Source: Paralvinella palmiformis (lineage: Eukaryota > Annelida > Polychaeta > Terebellida > Alvinellidae). From it: a DNA stretch of 64,000 nucleotides. Positions 25,701-36,847 of the stretch are shown here, piece after piece. The first letter of the stretch is position 1. Each line of letters opens with the position of its first letter. A program made the position numbers and the translations under genes. The stretch covers positions 431,001 to 495,000 of the forward strand of contig JAODUP010000125.1 of NCBI GenBank assembly GCA_025642065.1. Reading direction: 5' to 3'. The notes under the pieces were generated by a model that saw nothing but the letters and a program-made list of their open reading frames with translations, did no database searches and was not told where the DNA came from.

Positions 25701-28700
25701 TGTGTAATACAAAATCTTTTCCAGGAAAGACAGATTCAGATGATACATGATACACGTCCAAATAAGACTAAGAAAGTAAACATCTTGCCTTTTGTACACC
25801 AGTTTGAGGTTGGCATATATTTGGCGTTTTCTTGAAAATAAATTCTACAGTATTCTTTTAAATATCTTTATAAAATGCTTCTTTTACATATAATGTTCTT
25901 CAAAACCAATTTTTCCCATGGTGCTTGGTATCCCAGCTGGTAAGGTTTTTCTTTATTTCATTGTGCCTGTGTGGTATGAAATCATTTGGTATCTTCCAGG
26001 AATTTGCTCAACAAGCTGAGTCAATCTTTAAAGGTTCCGAGCACAGAGCAGCCTTAGATAAGGCATACATTCAAATTGTAAGCACTGTATTCGAAGAGAT
26101 AGGACGTGTTGCCATGGAGAGCCAAAAAACACCTGGAGCTGTTGTTATGATGGGTGAGATAATCAGCTTTTGCTCGTTAACCATTTCCTGATTATCAATA
26201 ATGGGATATCAGATAAGGTGTTGTTCCTTGCAGTTGTGCATTGATAGCATCGGTAACATGATATCTGGGAAATACAAATGTCGTTTATATGCTGGAAAAA
26301 TGTATTCAGCAGTAATTTTTAACAACAAATATCACTGTTTTGTATTGGTTGTTATTTACCTCAGCAGCATTTGAATGGTGGCCTATGTTAGGACAATGAA
26401 AATATGAACTGTAGCATTTTATAATGAATGTTTAATTAGGCTTTTGCTATTGTGAACCATGCCCATAATATGAAACTATACAATTTATTTTATTCATGCG
26501 GGAATTATCTATATTTTTGGGATGTGGCAGTCATACCACAATGTTACTAAACACCTTATCTAGATTGATGTGATGGACTATCATACACCATTAAATAGCT
26601 ATTTTTATTAATAATTTATATGTAAATAGTATTTCGGTTGGTAGAGTTAAATGATCTGATTTTATTTTTCAGAGAACTACCACCACATGTTTTGTAAGTA
26701 ATTTATATAGTTCTCGTTTTGAATATTTAAAATTATATAGTTCACTCACCAACCAGAAACAATTTTGACTGCTTGAATGTGATCTTAGAGGGTGCGTAGG
26801 ATCAATTAAAATGCCAAATAATGTATTTATATTTCATTAGCTGCATTATCACAGCTAAAGATAAACAGTTTGGAAAACTTGAGGAAGGAAGCAAAGTTGA
26901 GGTATCAAGAAAAAAGAGAGGCTTATGTTACCTCATGTCTTGGTACACCATTAGAAAAGTTGCACGTAAGTACGATGATACAACACATCTGTATTGAGGC
27001 TGCAAGAATTAAAATAGTTTTTTGTAACTTAGCTGGTGGATAACAAAGAATACACTCCCTATCATATCTAACTACAGTAGGCCCCTATTATAACATGGTC
27101 ATTGGGGTCCACAACCCATCAGCCATGTTATAGGTGGACTGTGAGGCAAGACGGAGCACTATCGAGGTGGGCGATAATAGGGAGTCCATGTATTCACCTC
27201 GTTTTGTACCACCCTTGAAGATTAAATACAGTTGTTTCTGCAAACAGTAACAGCCATCATTTGGTGATATTCATCCGCCAGAAATAGTGCATGTTTTTCA
27301 AATGAAGGTAGCAAATATATGGACCAATAAATGAACGTTCATAGGTGCATATGAAAATGTATTTGTTTGTGTAAAAATGCTCTGTTGTGGATTTAATGAT
27401 TTGGGGTCCAAGGTGTTGACCGTGTTATATCTGACTATGTGTTATAACAGACTGCATTATAATGGGGGCCTACTGTACATCATTTGTTAAAAGATTAACA
27501 ATCTCTACTACATCTTCGTTTGTTATTTATGGTAAAATTCACCTACTCTGTGTGACTTCTTGTTTCATCAACATTTATTAACAAGCAGTATGTTCATTCT
27601 TAACCATATAATGCCTCTCAGTGGCATATTGGAAATTTACCACATAACGAAAGATGATTCAATTGAAATTTATTTGCCATGATGTAATAATAAAATATGT
27701 ATATTAAATACCCTATATTTAATATACATATTTACATTTTCCTTATTGAGTCCTTTAGCAAACAAGATTAATTATGTAATTATTAATGGTGGATTATTAT
27801 TATTATTATTAGATTAATAGTCTATTATTGTTTGTATCATTAGATGTTCTTTGAGGGAATTGAGAACAAAGTTGCCAGTGGTGTAAAAATGGAGGAGGTT
27901 AGTTACCAGCTGGCTTATAGCAAACAAGAATTAAGGAAAGTCATCAAAGAATACCCTGGAAAGGAGGTAATTAGATTAGCCATTCAAAATTTCTTAAAGA
28001 CAGAACGTAATGTTATAGTATACAAATATAATGAATTAGGATCTGTACAAGGGTATGATCCTGTTGTTATTTCACGAAACAGAATTTTACATTTAAGTAA
28101 AATTGCTCCTGTATCTACTTAGCAGAAAAGAAAGTTGACAAAATACGATTAACGTTTATTGGTACTACAATCTAAGAAGGTAGCTTGGAGTGGTCTCGGT
28201 GTAGATGCTAATGTAACATTGTTTTATTCACTGATAAACAAACAGTCTGACATAGCTTGCCAAGCCGTTATACATTGGTTAATAAAGGTTCTCGTCACAA
28301 TGCTTAATTTTCTAGCAGTCATATTAGTTAGAAAAATCTACACTATAAACCACACTGGAATTTATGACATTTGTACGTGTGTAAAATAAACGACTTATAC
28401 ATAATTTTTAAATTGATGGTGTAGTTCATGTCAAATTAAAATATATTCAGAGTCTCGGTTAGAAACCAAAATCATTTTATTTACAAATATAATCTATTTA
28501 ATTTTATATGAGAATATTAATTCGAATATTAATTCGAAAGTTTAAGTTCATCTTACTGATATATATTTATCTTATCCAGGTGAAGAAAGGTTTAGAACTG
28601 TTGTATAAGAAAGTTGACAAACATCTATGCGAGGAAGAAAACCTGCTTCAGGTTTGTTATAATTAAAACTGTATTTCCATAATAATTCACTACAGTGGCT

Positions 28701-28939
28701 GTTGTGCAATTACAAATAACTGCATTATGTCATGATGTATCTCTTTTAACTGTCTGATGATCCTTGTTTTTATTTTTACCAACCAGGTGGTGTGGCATTC
28801 CATGCAAGATGAATTTATTAAACAGTACAAACATTTTGACATGATGATCAAAAGGTGTTATCCTGATTCTGGAATTACTCTGGAATTTGGCATTTCGGAT
28901 CTACTTTCCTATTTTTCTGATATTGCCCAATCACACTGA
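6282..28939 (+). CDS. EXOC1: Exocyst complex component 1 (Sec3), 24 coding exons
   Basis: EXOC1/Sec3 is a subunit of the octameric exocyst, which tethers secretory vesicles to the plasma membrane and binds PI(4,5)P2 and Rho-family GTPases. Coding exons: 6282-6405, 6672-6805, 8406-8501, 8682-8745, 11308-11507, 11704-11829, 13067-13168, 15359-15491, 17769-17878, 19112-19262, 20906-21005, 21198-21367, 21550-21645, 22194-22234, 24744-24767, 25049-25129, 25296-25422, 25725-25808, 26000-26153, 26673-26693, 26841-26965, 27844-27966, 28580-28651, 28787-28939 (TGA). Every junction is GT-AG and phase-consistent. Start: [20 protein letters not shown]. Residues about 30-135 match the Sec3 PH-like lipid-binding domain; about 140-250 is helical/coiled coil ([18 protein letters not shown]); about 447-503 is a Ser-rich linker; the rest is the Sec3 C-terminal helical domain, with [20 protein letters not shown] and the C-terminus SDIAQSH. 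About 869 aa, close to the vertebrate length as I recall it (about 890). Oddity: one extra A at 19157-19159 shifts the frame in exon 10. No nearby AATAAA; the first one seen is about 30436. Confidence 0.96.
8255..8395 (-). mobile_element. hAT-type MITE end fragment (GTAATC-rich)
   Basis: The stretch is built of repeated GTAATC/GATTAC blocks and ends in CGCCCCAACCCTG. Read on the minus strand it therefore begins CAGGGTTGGGGCGATTACAG, a hAT-like terminus comparable to the complete element at 11944. No matching opposite terminus is visible, so this is probably a partial copy. It lies in the intron just before EXOC1 coding exon 3. Confidence 0.5.
8607..8631. repeat. (AT)n microsatellite in EXOC1 intron
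   Basis: Simple TA/AT dinucleotide run. The following large intron (8746-11307) shows no further structure apart from a short CA run near 10313-10325 and the duplication at 11060. Confidence 0.9.
11060..11193. repeat. 67-bp tandem duplication in EXOC1 intron
   Basis: A 67-bp unit beginning GTGTGCGATAGACCTATGCC and ending GACGTTTTCTTCATTT occurs twice head to tail, apparently without mismatch. It lies in a CpG-richer patch (about 10960-11310) directly before coding exon 5. Identical copies suggest a recent duplication or an assembly artefact. Confidence 0.9.
11944..12728. mobile_element. hAT-family MITE with 8-bp target site duplication
   Basis: The 785-bp element starts CAGGGTTGTC and ends CCAACCCTG, so both termini read CAGGGTTG inward. 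It is flanked by a perfect 8-bp direct repeat CTCAAACA (11936-11943 and 12729-12736), the target duplication length of hAT transposons. The ends carry subterminal repeats of GTTTAACCCG / GGGTTAAACT. I see no transposase reading frame, so it is non-autonomous. It sits in the intron between EXOC1 coding exons 6 and 7, well away from the splice sites. Confidence 0.9.
15712..16838 (+). mobile_element. Decayed pogo/Tigger-like DNA transposon
   Basis: The outer ends are inverted relatives: TATATACTCGTGTATAGGCC at the left, and CCATATATACTCGATAATAGGCC when the right end is read on the minus strand. Both carry an internal GTGTATAAGACGC-type block. Inside, about 16450-16718 encodes the C-terminus of a pogo-type DDE transposase: [17 protein letters not shown], stop, [25 protein letters not shown], then an acidic tail ending [12 protein letters not shown]. 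Most of the catalytic domain is missing and stops interrupt the rest. It lies in the intron between EXOC1 coding exons 8 and 9. Confidence 0.8.
16957..17038. repeat. (CAGA)n tetranucleotide microsatellite
   Basis: About 20 uninterrupted CAGA units. Because 4 is not a multiple of 3, the open frame through it encodes a meaningless RQTDRQTD pattern. Confidence 0.97.
18457..18489. repeat. (AT)n microsatellite in EXOC1 intron
   Basis: Simple AT dinucleotide run in the intron between coding exons 9 and 10. No other structure is seen in that intron. Confidence 0.9.
19157..19159 (+). other. EXOC1: Apparent 1-nt frameshift inside EXOC1 coding exon 10
   Basis: From the acceptor at 19111 the frame reads [16 protein letters not shown], then V-T-K-S-stop. 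In the next frame, conserved Sec3 sequence continues at once as [18 protein letters not shown]. Removing one A from the AAA run at 19157-19159 restores the frame exactly and keeps the downstream splice phase correct. All other exons are intact, so an assembly indel or a polymorphism is more likely than a dead gene. Confidence 0.85.
19357..19543 (+). mobile_element. tRNA-derived SINE, near full length
   Basis: The head GCGCCTCCGTGGTCCAGCTGG (A-box region) is followed by GAGTTCGAATCTCGG (B box). The body is GGGTGTTTCATCTTTGACTT, CGCTTCATTACCTTTGGAGG, CGGCCCATTTAGCC and CCATGTGCACAACAGTGGC, ending with TAAAACACCAATCA. It shares this body with copies at 20474, 49904, 55709 and 61796. It sits in the intron after EXOC1 coding exon 10. 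Confidence 0.9.
19743..19801. repeat. Compound (AT)n(GA)n microsatellite
   Basis: About 18 AT units run directly into GAGA repeats, in the EXOC1 intron after coding exon 10. Confidence 0.92.
20474..20656 (-). mobile_element. tRNA-derived SINE, near full length
   Basis: This is the reverse complement of the family at 19357. On the plus strand it reads GATTGATGTTTTATGGCCAC, GTGCACATGGCAGGCTAAAT, GAAACACCTTTCAGATATGC, then the B-box complement CGAGATTCAAACTCAGG and ACCACGGAGGTGCC. It lies in the same EXOC1 intron as the plus-strand copy at 19357, so the two are inverted about 1 kb apart and could form a hairpin in the primary transcript. Confidence 0.9.
27075..27475. mobile_element. pogo-type MITE, TA target duplication
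   Basis: The 401-bp element begins CAGTAGGCCCCTATTATAAC and ends TTATAATGGGGGCCTACTG. The inverted termini match over about 20 bp with one or two differences and are bordered by TA on each side (27073-27074, 27476-27477). Terminus and TA duplication fit Tc1/mariner-pogo (Tigger-like) elements. No coding capacity. It lies in the intron between EXOC1 coding exons 21 and 22. Confidence 0.85.
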
Positions 28940-29278
28940 AACATTACGGCATTTACGGATCCGGAAGTATCCAGTAATAACTCTTTGATATGTTAGGATG
29001 TCTGTACCAGTTGTATCTCGTTGAAGAGTGACATTTGATATGATGCGGACTATTTATTATTATGTTATCCCGTCATGTTATCTATTCTTCACTTTATGTA
29101 TCTACGTTTCTTCAGACCCGTTATTAACATGATAAATCTTTCAAAGCTGTTAGCGATTAGTACGCCTGTGGATCCTGTTTGATCTGTTACATTTTAATGT
29201 ACAAATGCTACACAAATACTGCGCAAAACCGAACACCGCATTCAGTAATATTACTCTCCAAGTGTCGGAACTGAAGAG

Positions 29279-29282
<4 letters not shown>

Positions 29283-29311
<29 letters not shown>
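29283..29311. repeat. (AT)n microsatellite downstream of EXOC1
   Basis: AT dinucleotide run about 345 nt after the EXOC1 stop, in the presumed 3' untranslated region. Confidence 0.9.
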
Positions 29312-29314
<3 letters not shown>

Positions 29315-29592
29315 TACAAAACACTGCATACTATAACACTTCTATTTATTTAATATATAACTGTTATTATACTGCACCAGCTAGTTCTTATATGGTGTTT
29401 CAGCTTCTGACAAGGAGTAAATGGATTTTCAACAAGATATATCTCACTTGCAAGACTAGCATGTAATTATTATTTATATTCAAAGATCCTGTATCTGGTT
29501 TATATTGCATGTGACCTTGTTATCCATTGAATAGAATGTATTTAAAATTATTTTGCAAAGGAATTTTGGTGTTCATGTTTCAGTTCATTCTA

Positions 29593-29881
29593 CAAGGTTT
29601 GCACGGGTCCTTGAAAGTCCTGGAATTTGAAAATTTGGATTCCAGGCCTGGAAAGTGCTGGAATTTTTGTAGAGGTCCTTGAATGTCTTGGAATTTGGAT
29701 ACATAGATCTATATTTCTAATCATAAGCATACAGGAATTCATTCGTTACACTTCTTCCAAAATATGGCTGTATCTTTGCACGTTAAAAGTTCGTGAATTC
29801 ATTGAAAAGGTCCTTGAATTTGACATTGGAAGGTCCTGGAAAGTCCTGGAATCCGAGATGTCAAAATGTGTATGAACCCTG
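29593..29881 (+). mobile_element. MITE-like dispersed repeat built of CCTTGAAAGTCCTGGAATTT units
   Basis: The stretch contains at least five variants of GGTCCTTGAA / GTCCTGGAATT. It begins CAAGGTTTGCACGGGTCC and ends ATGTGTATGAACCCTG, so the outer ends are weakly inverted (CAGGGTTC-type termini). The flanking 8-mers TCATTCTA and TTCTAATG do not match, so a target duplication is not demonstrated. It probably lies in the EXOC1 3' untranslated region or just beyond. Confidence 0.6.
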
Positions 29882-30441
29882 TTCTAATGAAATATCTGCT
29901 GCAAGTGTTGCTAATGTGTAACAGTAAATATGTTTATCCTTATGCTATGTCTTGTAGAATATGATATGCAGTAAATAGATGATTATATAAGTTGGTTATA
30001 AATCGTTTGTGTGTGTGTGTGTGTGTTATAAGAATTTCCATTTAGTGCAGAGTATTTTGCTGAATTTTAGCTGATTATAGCGCGTCAGCATGTGACCATA
30101 CATTCTATATGGGGATACCCCACAAGTAAGGTGAATTTGTGGGAATATAATGTAGTATCGTATAGTAAATATATGCATTAAGAATACACCCTTACAATTG
30201 CTAATGCAGTTGTATAAATTAATTTGTCAGTATTTTTCTAAACAGGTGCGATTATGGATAACTGGTAAAATAATAGACACTTAATTTTTGTAGCAACTGT
30301 GATGCATGCTAAACATCAAAATATCCGATAAGTCCACAGCTATCTGGTTCTAGGAGTGGTTTATTATGCAGTGCAACTATGTTACAGGATATACAAGTAC
30401 TAATCTAGTGTATTATATTACTCACTCCTATAATTAATAAA

Positions 30442-32747
30442 AAATAATATCATCAATATATTTAACAAATAAATATGATGGAAAATTATCGATACTGAAT
30501 AGTTAATTATTAGTATCTATACAACATATTGACGTTGTGATTTAAACGAATAACATATGAAGTATTATCTTCCAAATCTTTAGCCAGTTGTCTATATATA
30601 TATCGAATTACGTACAATAAGTACCATTATTATATTCTAACCAACATAAACTAATTCAATATATACTTCTCTACAAATAACCATAAACCATCACACAGTC
30701 CCATGCATGGTACAGTTTTGGAAGTATCACCTCAGGCGAATATACAATAATGCTCAGTCTTAATGTACTCCAGAGGCACGTATTCTCATTTCTTGGTATT
30801 TGGTTTTACAGTTTGATGTAAAAGTAATCTGGATCTGTATTGTAACTAAGACGAAGACTTAATATATAGTTTAGCAGTGAACAACCCGCGTTAACAAATA
30901 TCAAATAGGGCGTTAATATTATGATAACATAAACGAAAAGTTAATCTACCAACAGTTGTCAAATGTAACCGTGCAAGTAATTAACCAACTAACCATGCAA
31001 GCATAAAAAATATAAAACCTGGCCAATCTTATTGAATCTGGAATAGGCGAATTTGATAAGTAAAGAGAATGACCTCATGCGCGAGTTTTTAACAAATATT
31101 TCCTCCAAATAAGTAAACAGTTATCAAGTCTCTGCACACCGCAGATCACGATCCCAACAGGATACGTATAGCCCTCAATAAACCCTAGCACTTTAAACAA
31201 TATAATTCCACCACTATAGCGGACTTCCCGACGAACTGTGTTTTCCCGCCAAGCCAGAAGAACGCTAATTTGCGCATGAATGATGGAGCGGGTATGTCCA
31301 TCATACCGAGTAAATATCTGACCGCTGTTTTGAAACAGGCAGATATTTATTCAGCGACGTACGTTATATACATAAAGGTATACATTTACAAACGGTGCAC
31401 AGCAATTACAACTAAATAAGTATGTTGCCGAAGAGTAACATTAAACATACCACAAGACTATAATTACCGATGACCTTGAAAAATCCTATTCACTACACCG
31501 TGCTAGAGTCGGCTACGTTAGAACACATTACATAAATAAAAAAAATATTATACAAGTTAAAAAGTGTATTCAATATTATTGACGATAAGCGAGTATGGAT
31601 TATTGATAACTTCAAGGTTTTTCTAATCACCTCCAACATATTAACCTTTTTATATGTTTGTATTTATCATAATAAACTCTTATCACTCGGTTGAAATATA
31701 ATTTAAACGGCTGTCAATAAAATCGTCAAATCATCTAAGTTCACATAATGCCGATTAACGGTAAACATATTATAGATCTAGTCATATAATCGAACTCCAG
31801 ACGTCAAAATGTCCAAGGGCACGTACGTCATTTATTGATTAGCACTACATTACCACCATATTTGATAAGCTTTTAAACTTTGACATTACACGTGGATGTA
31901 ACTGCATCCATCATTGAACCCACCCCCCAAAAAAGTTTTTTTCTTTCTGGTCATTACCATCCATTAATTGAACCTGATGATGTCACTATAAGGCGTTGTA
32001 TCCCCAGCCAATCAGAAGCGAGCATTCTACGGAGCGGCGCTTACGACTCAGCCTTTGGAAGGTGCCAAAATACAGAAAGAAAATCGATAACATAGCTTCT
32101 GACAGATGATTGGCAGACGGTCCGATATATTGCGATATTTATGTTCATGGAAAGGCATTATCGGTCAGAAACTGATGTCGCCTATCCAAGTTTACGCGAA
32201 GCCCGGTGTTTGTTTTGTGTGTATGAAGCAAGACCGTCCTAGAAGGGCCAGTAGCGGTGATCGAGGTAGGTAGGCTACAGGGTACTGGGCGAGAGCGATG
32301 TTTCTGGTCTCCGTACTGAAGATATGGCTCCTGTTTTAGTCCGCCCAGTGGATATGTATTTGTTTATGTGATGCTATAGTGATGGTAAAACTGAAAATTC
32401 CTGGATTCGACTTATCCTGCCGTACATGCATCCCGAATGCATGTAGATACCCATTCCGACTCCTTCCCGGTGGTATTTCACAAGCGGCAGCTTATCGAGC
32501 AATGCACACGCGCAGATGGTTCAACAACGAAGTGGTTCGTGAATGACATTAGCTGGTATTATAATATATTATTGCCAGTGTTTACGTTGTCGGTGCGAGT
32601 GTTTCTGCGATAATACGTAAACGTCTGCTGACATCCTATAGTAGTCTACTCAGCTATTAGACATATAGACTATTATAGTACATCAATTTGCAAGCAAATA
32701 GATGATTGAATAAATGCGCACATTTCCACTGCACCGGTGTATACAGT

Positions 32748-32807
<60 letters not shown>

Positions 32808-33840
32808 GGGGAAATGTCTATTACACCCGGTTTGCCGACCAATACTACTTTCATCGATCCATGGCTTGTATGGCGAGAGAAGATGTTGTCCAATAAGTTA
32901 AGGTGGTAAATACATTATAACTGGGTGAATGATTGGTTATCTCACTGCTGACCAGTTTTGACCCAGGTAACCTTTGATAATCAAAACGACGAAGTTACTC
33001 TTATCAACCGTTATTGATCAGCTAATTATTGAACTGGAGAAGTTGCGTCTTTGTAATAAACAGGGTTGACACATTGATGGATATACTCGTGGATATGTCA
33101 ATATTGGCATAATGCTGGCAATACCGGTCGTCGATAACGAGCTTAAATTAACAAATTGAGCAGTGAAGTAAGCAATTACTCTTGAACTTACTTCCATGTC
33201 CAATTATTGGAAAGATTCTTTGCTTACTTTATACATATATATCGCGAATTGTAGAATTTTGGCACTATTCATGTAAACGTTATGAAAATTTACCAGCTTA
33301 AAAAGGTGGGAACCATTAGTTACCTATAAAACACCAATAAGTGATCAGATAACGGGTCAAGTATATCTGCCTTTGATTCGCTGGATGCGAGTAATAAGTG
33401 ATAATTAGCCACGGAGATGATATTAAGATGTACCCGTGATGGGTAATAAATAATCAAATAACAAAAAAAGTTAATGAATATCGGTTAAATATTGTGTTAT
33501 AATTAAATTTGTAAATTATTTATTCAAAGGCTTATTAAAAAAAACAAGTGTTAGGAAATGTCACACAAGAGCATACAACTATTAATATATTATTATGAAG
33601 AAGATTATCTTTTATTTTTTTTACTGCGAACAGGAAAGCAAACAAGCACCACCATGATGAGAATAGTAACATTGGCGAACTCTGTGGGCTGGTTTGAAGG
33701 ACAATCGTAACAAATCACTTACCTTAAAAATTCACCGTAAGATGGTTGTGGAAAGAAAATAAATAGATTTTCGATCATATTAGTCCAGTCTTTTGGTAAA
33801 CAAAACTGTAGTTGTGGCAATATAAAAAAACTAATTATCA
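30442..33840. other. Intergenic region between EXOC1 and PISD
   Basis: No gene is supported. 30.4-31.9 kb is strongly AT-rich. 31.95-32.65 kb is richer in GC and CpG and includes a candidate splice donor (GATCGAG followed by GTAGGT at 32266), which could belong to an upstream non-coding exon of PISD, whose first coding exon starts at an acceptor. A CT/CA/GA compound microsatellite lies at 32748-32810. Confidence 0.35.
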
Positions 33841-33846
33841 GTAAAA

Positions 33847-33948
33847 ATGACTCTGGTTAATATTGCGGAGGTATTTAGACGCGCCGGTCTCGATCTGGAT
33901 ATCACTATTTGCACGCAGTGTATGGCTAGGAGGGACGAGAAGTGGTAG
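33847..33948 (+). CDS. Short candidate exon or small ORF (33 aa), unrecognised
   Basis: ATG at 33847 opens a 33-codon frame (MTLVNIAEVFRRAGLDLDIT, then ICTQCMARRDEKW, stop). It is more coding-like than its surroundings, and a splice donor motif GTAGGT starts at 33945, just before the stop. It has one CxxC pair. It cannot be spliced directly to the PISD exon at 36847 without an immediate stop (TG plus A). Product unknown; it could be an untranslated-leader ORF. Confidence 0.2.
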   Translation: MTLVNIAEVFRRAGLDLDITICTQCMARRDEKW

Positions 33949-34411
33949 GTTTGGAAAAGGCTAATCCTCTCACGAGGGATTATCAATAATTGGGTTCCTT
34001 TCACACGTTATCTGTGGTTTTCTCTGTATAGCTTCACATAACAGTTTGAAGCATCACCACTTCTACTTCCGATTTGGTATTTCCGCGTCCAGTATCATTT
34101 CATAAGATTATCGGTGGCTTGTTGATAACTAGTCACTTGTATCATAACACAAGCATTTGAAAGGAACACAAACGACTATATCTAGAAAGCAACATACAGG
34201 AATAACGACTTCTCTCACCCCCCCCTTCTCTCTCAATTACATACTTAATCTTCAACAAATTATAGTATCTTGAAGTTCAGAATTGTTTTGAGCCGGTAAT
34301 TACTTACAAGAGATTGAACCTGTTATTGTATAAACGAGCATGCACGCTGACACTAGAAACAGGATAATTTCTGTAGACTCATGCACGTTGATTAACCAAG
34401 TAACAAAAATA

Positions 34412-34463
34412 AAATGTTACTGTTAATGCAAGAATAACAATGTTACTGTTAATGCAAGAATAA
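34412..34463. repeat. 26-bp perfect tandem duplication
   Basis: The unit AATGTTACTGTTAATGCAAG plus AATAAC occurs twice in direct tandem. No function is apparent. Confidence 0.9.
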
Positions 34464-34606
34464 CAACTTGAACGTCTGACAGTCGATCATCTAAAGAACG
34501 TCATATGTTTTCAGACATCGATTGGCCAGAATAATGTTGTTCCTTATCACGAACAAAACTCTCCCGTTGAGGGAACGAAGATGGCCGCTCGTGTTAAGCA
34601 ATTTTG

Positions 34607-35107
34607 TTAGAGACGGATTTTAAGGCCTTGTTCTATAAACACGACCATTGACGATGCTATGTTTAGACTTAGTAAAGTCGATTCTTCTAACGAAGCATTA
34701 GACATGAACGCCATCAATGATTGAGTCTGCGCCGAGCCAAGGAAGACAACGAAGAGACATGGTAGCTGACTTGGTCTTGCCGCCTGGTGGAGGTATTGTC
34801 CAATGTTTTTTGTTATTGGTCTTTTCTCCTGTTTGTGTTTATATAAATGATTCTTGGAAGACCCTGTTCGAATAGAACGACGACGCGACAGTATTACACT
34901 AACATTAATATATAAGTATTCTACCCGTGACTCCAATCTAACATCGAACCAGATGGGCAAATTGCATTTTTGTCCAATCTTCGGAAGTGGGGCGTTTTTG
35001 CTGTTAATTAAACGGAATTTTGGAAATATTTTTTTGCGATAAGAAAAGAAATACGTCCTCATAACTAAACTGTATACCTGTATTGATCGCCTAGCTGGAA
35101 TCATCAT
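34607..35107 (-). CDS. Unrecognised single-exon ORF, 166 codons
   Basis: This is the longest unexplained open frame outside repeats. It starts MMIPARRSIQVYSL and its C-terminal part contains SLMAFMSNASLEESTLLSLN. No domain, signal peptide or repeat is recognised. The local GC is slightly raised at 34.7-34.8 kb. In AT-rich sequence a 166-codon frame is uncommon but not impossible by chance across 64 kb, so this is weak. Confidence 0.15.
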   Translation of the reverse strand: MMIPARRSIQVYSLVMRTYFFSYRKKIFPKFRLINSKNAPLPKIGQKCNLPIWFDVRLESRVEYLYINVSVILSRRRSIRTGSSKNHLYKHKQEKRPITKNIGQYLHQAARPSQLPCLFVVFLGSAQTQSLMAFMSNASLEESTLLSLNIASSMVVFIEQGLKIRL

Positions 35108-36059
35108 CAGCTTATTAAAACTACCAAAATACTGTTTGTTTACTGGGACACGCAGCCTGAATATTTTAGTTCATAAGAAAAATGAAGATTGAGCAGTGCG
35201 TTTTTTCATTGGCTCTAAGGAAGATAAAACATCGATGGTGATAAATGACTTAAATTAAGGATGAACCTCAAAGCTTTTGTTCGTTGCTACTATTCAGTTA
35301 GCTTTAAACACTTTGCCAACGTTTATGACTTCTTTTCGGGCAGTCCAATATTTTTAGGTTTTTCAGAACGATTTCACGTGAAAACATGATGATGTATGCC
35401 TGTTTAAGGAGAGTAATGTAAATATGCTATAATGTAATTTTTTTATCGTTAACTATTTGTCGGTATGGGAGTGACAAAATTTCAATACTCTGAATGAGAA
35501 GGTAGAGCCATAAATATATATAATTCTTTACAGCGATCGAATTCTGAATCTCATCCCTTCAGGTAGTCTCACTTGTTGCACACTTGTGAGGGATCGATAA
35601 TATATCGTCACAATGCATCCATTGTCTGCACTATCATTCGTTATGTGTTAACAATATTACCTTTAAAGCGAACAAACCACTCAATTGAAGTTTTTCAAGC
35701 AGTAGACACGAGACGAAGAAGAGGTCATATTTAAAAGCAACCAGATTTATTTTGGTTTATGCCAGTGACGGTTATTTTGAATGGAAACGGGTCGATTTAA
35801 ACAATAGCACTTCCGGTCAGAATGTTAAGCCGAAAAATATTAAAAGCGGTGCACTTTTCGGCCAATGATATATATACTAGTAACACAAGGAACTATTTGC
35901 CTAAACCACTGACAAGGTAAAGGCATCAAAATCTCTCTATTTTCAAGGTGACGAAATATTCAGTTGTCTACTCACTACGGCACGTTAACGCAAGGGCTAG
36001 TTTGTACTAGATATGTTCCCTTTAACCACAAATCAGCACCTGTTGAATAGACAATCCAT

Positions 36060-36060
<1 letters not shown>

Positions 36061-36095
<35 letters not shown>
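36061..36095. repeat. (AT)n microsatellite
   Basis: Simple AT dinucleotide run upstream of PISD. Confidence 0.9.
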
Positions 36096-36096
<1 letters not shown>

Positions 36097-36529
36097 CAGA
36101 GGAATAACCAAAGTGTAGTATTCAGCTTAAGTAGGCTTGGCACCCTCAATAACTGCAAACAGCACTCAGACGCAATGTATCACGCGGACTTGGTGTAATA
36201 GGCCTACATCGTATTGTATTGGAAGGTCACTGTGAATATATAAATGTATAGAAGTCCATAAATGTACTACAGTTTATTATTATTTTTAAATTATTATTAT
36301 GAACTTATTAGTGGCTAGTAAGCAAATCAGTGTAACATGAATTATTAATCATCTTTGATATTATTAATCTAATTTATCTAATTATTTTATTAAACGTATC
36401 ATTAGTCAGATTTGTGTATACTCCTGTTCTCAAGTTAAGTTTGTCGATGGTGGCCTTAGATCGTTGGCTGTTCATAGAGAACTTAATTAAAGAAAACCAT
36501 TGATTGATTGGTCGGTTGATTATATGGTA

Positions 36530-36571
36530 GTAATAATAATAATAATAATAGTAATAATAATAATAATAATG
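36530..36571. repeat. (AAT)n microsatellite
   Basis: TAATAATAA trinucleotide run interrupted once by AGT. Confidence 0.9.
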
Positions 36572-36697
36572 TAGTTTAGTTAATAAAGGATCAATATGTA
36601 TACTTGTATAATAGGTTGAATGATAAAAGAAAGCATTTACACATCACCGAATTATTTTAGGGAGAATATTGAAAATATAATCAGCCTGTCAGTGAGT

Positions 36698-36699
<2 letters not shown>

Positions 36700-36736
<37 letters not shown>
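36700..36736. repeat. (CT)n microsatellite
   Basis: CT run about 110 nt before the splice acceptor of the first PISD coding exon. Confidence 0.9.
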
Positions 36737-36737
<1 letters not shown>

Positions 36738-36847
36738 CCGTTACCATTGGAAAATATGTCGTTTCCTTTTATACGTCTTATAAATAGTTTCAGGAAACGG
36801 AGAGACATTTATTTTTAAATAATCTATTACGTATTTTTCTTTGCAGA

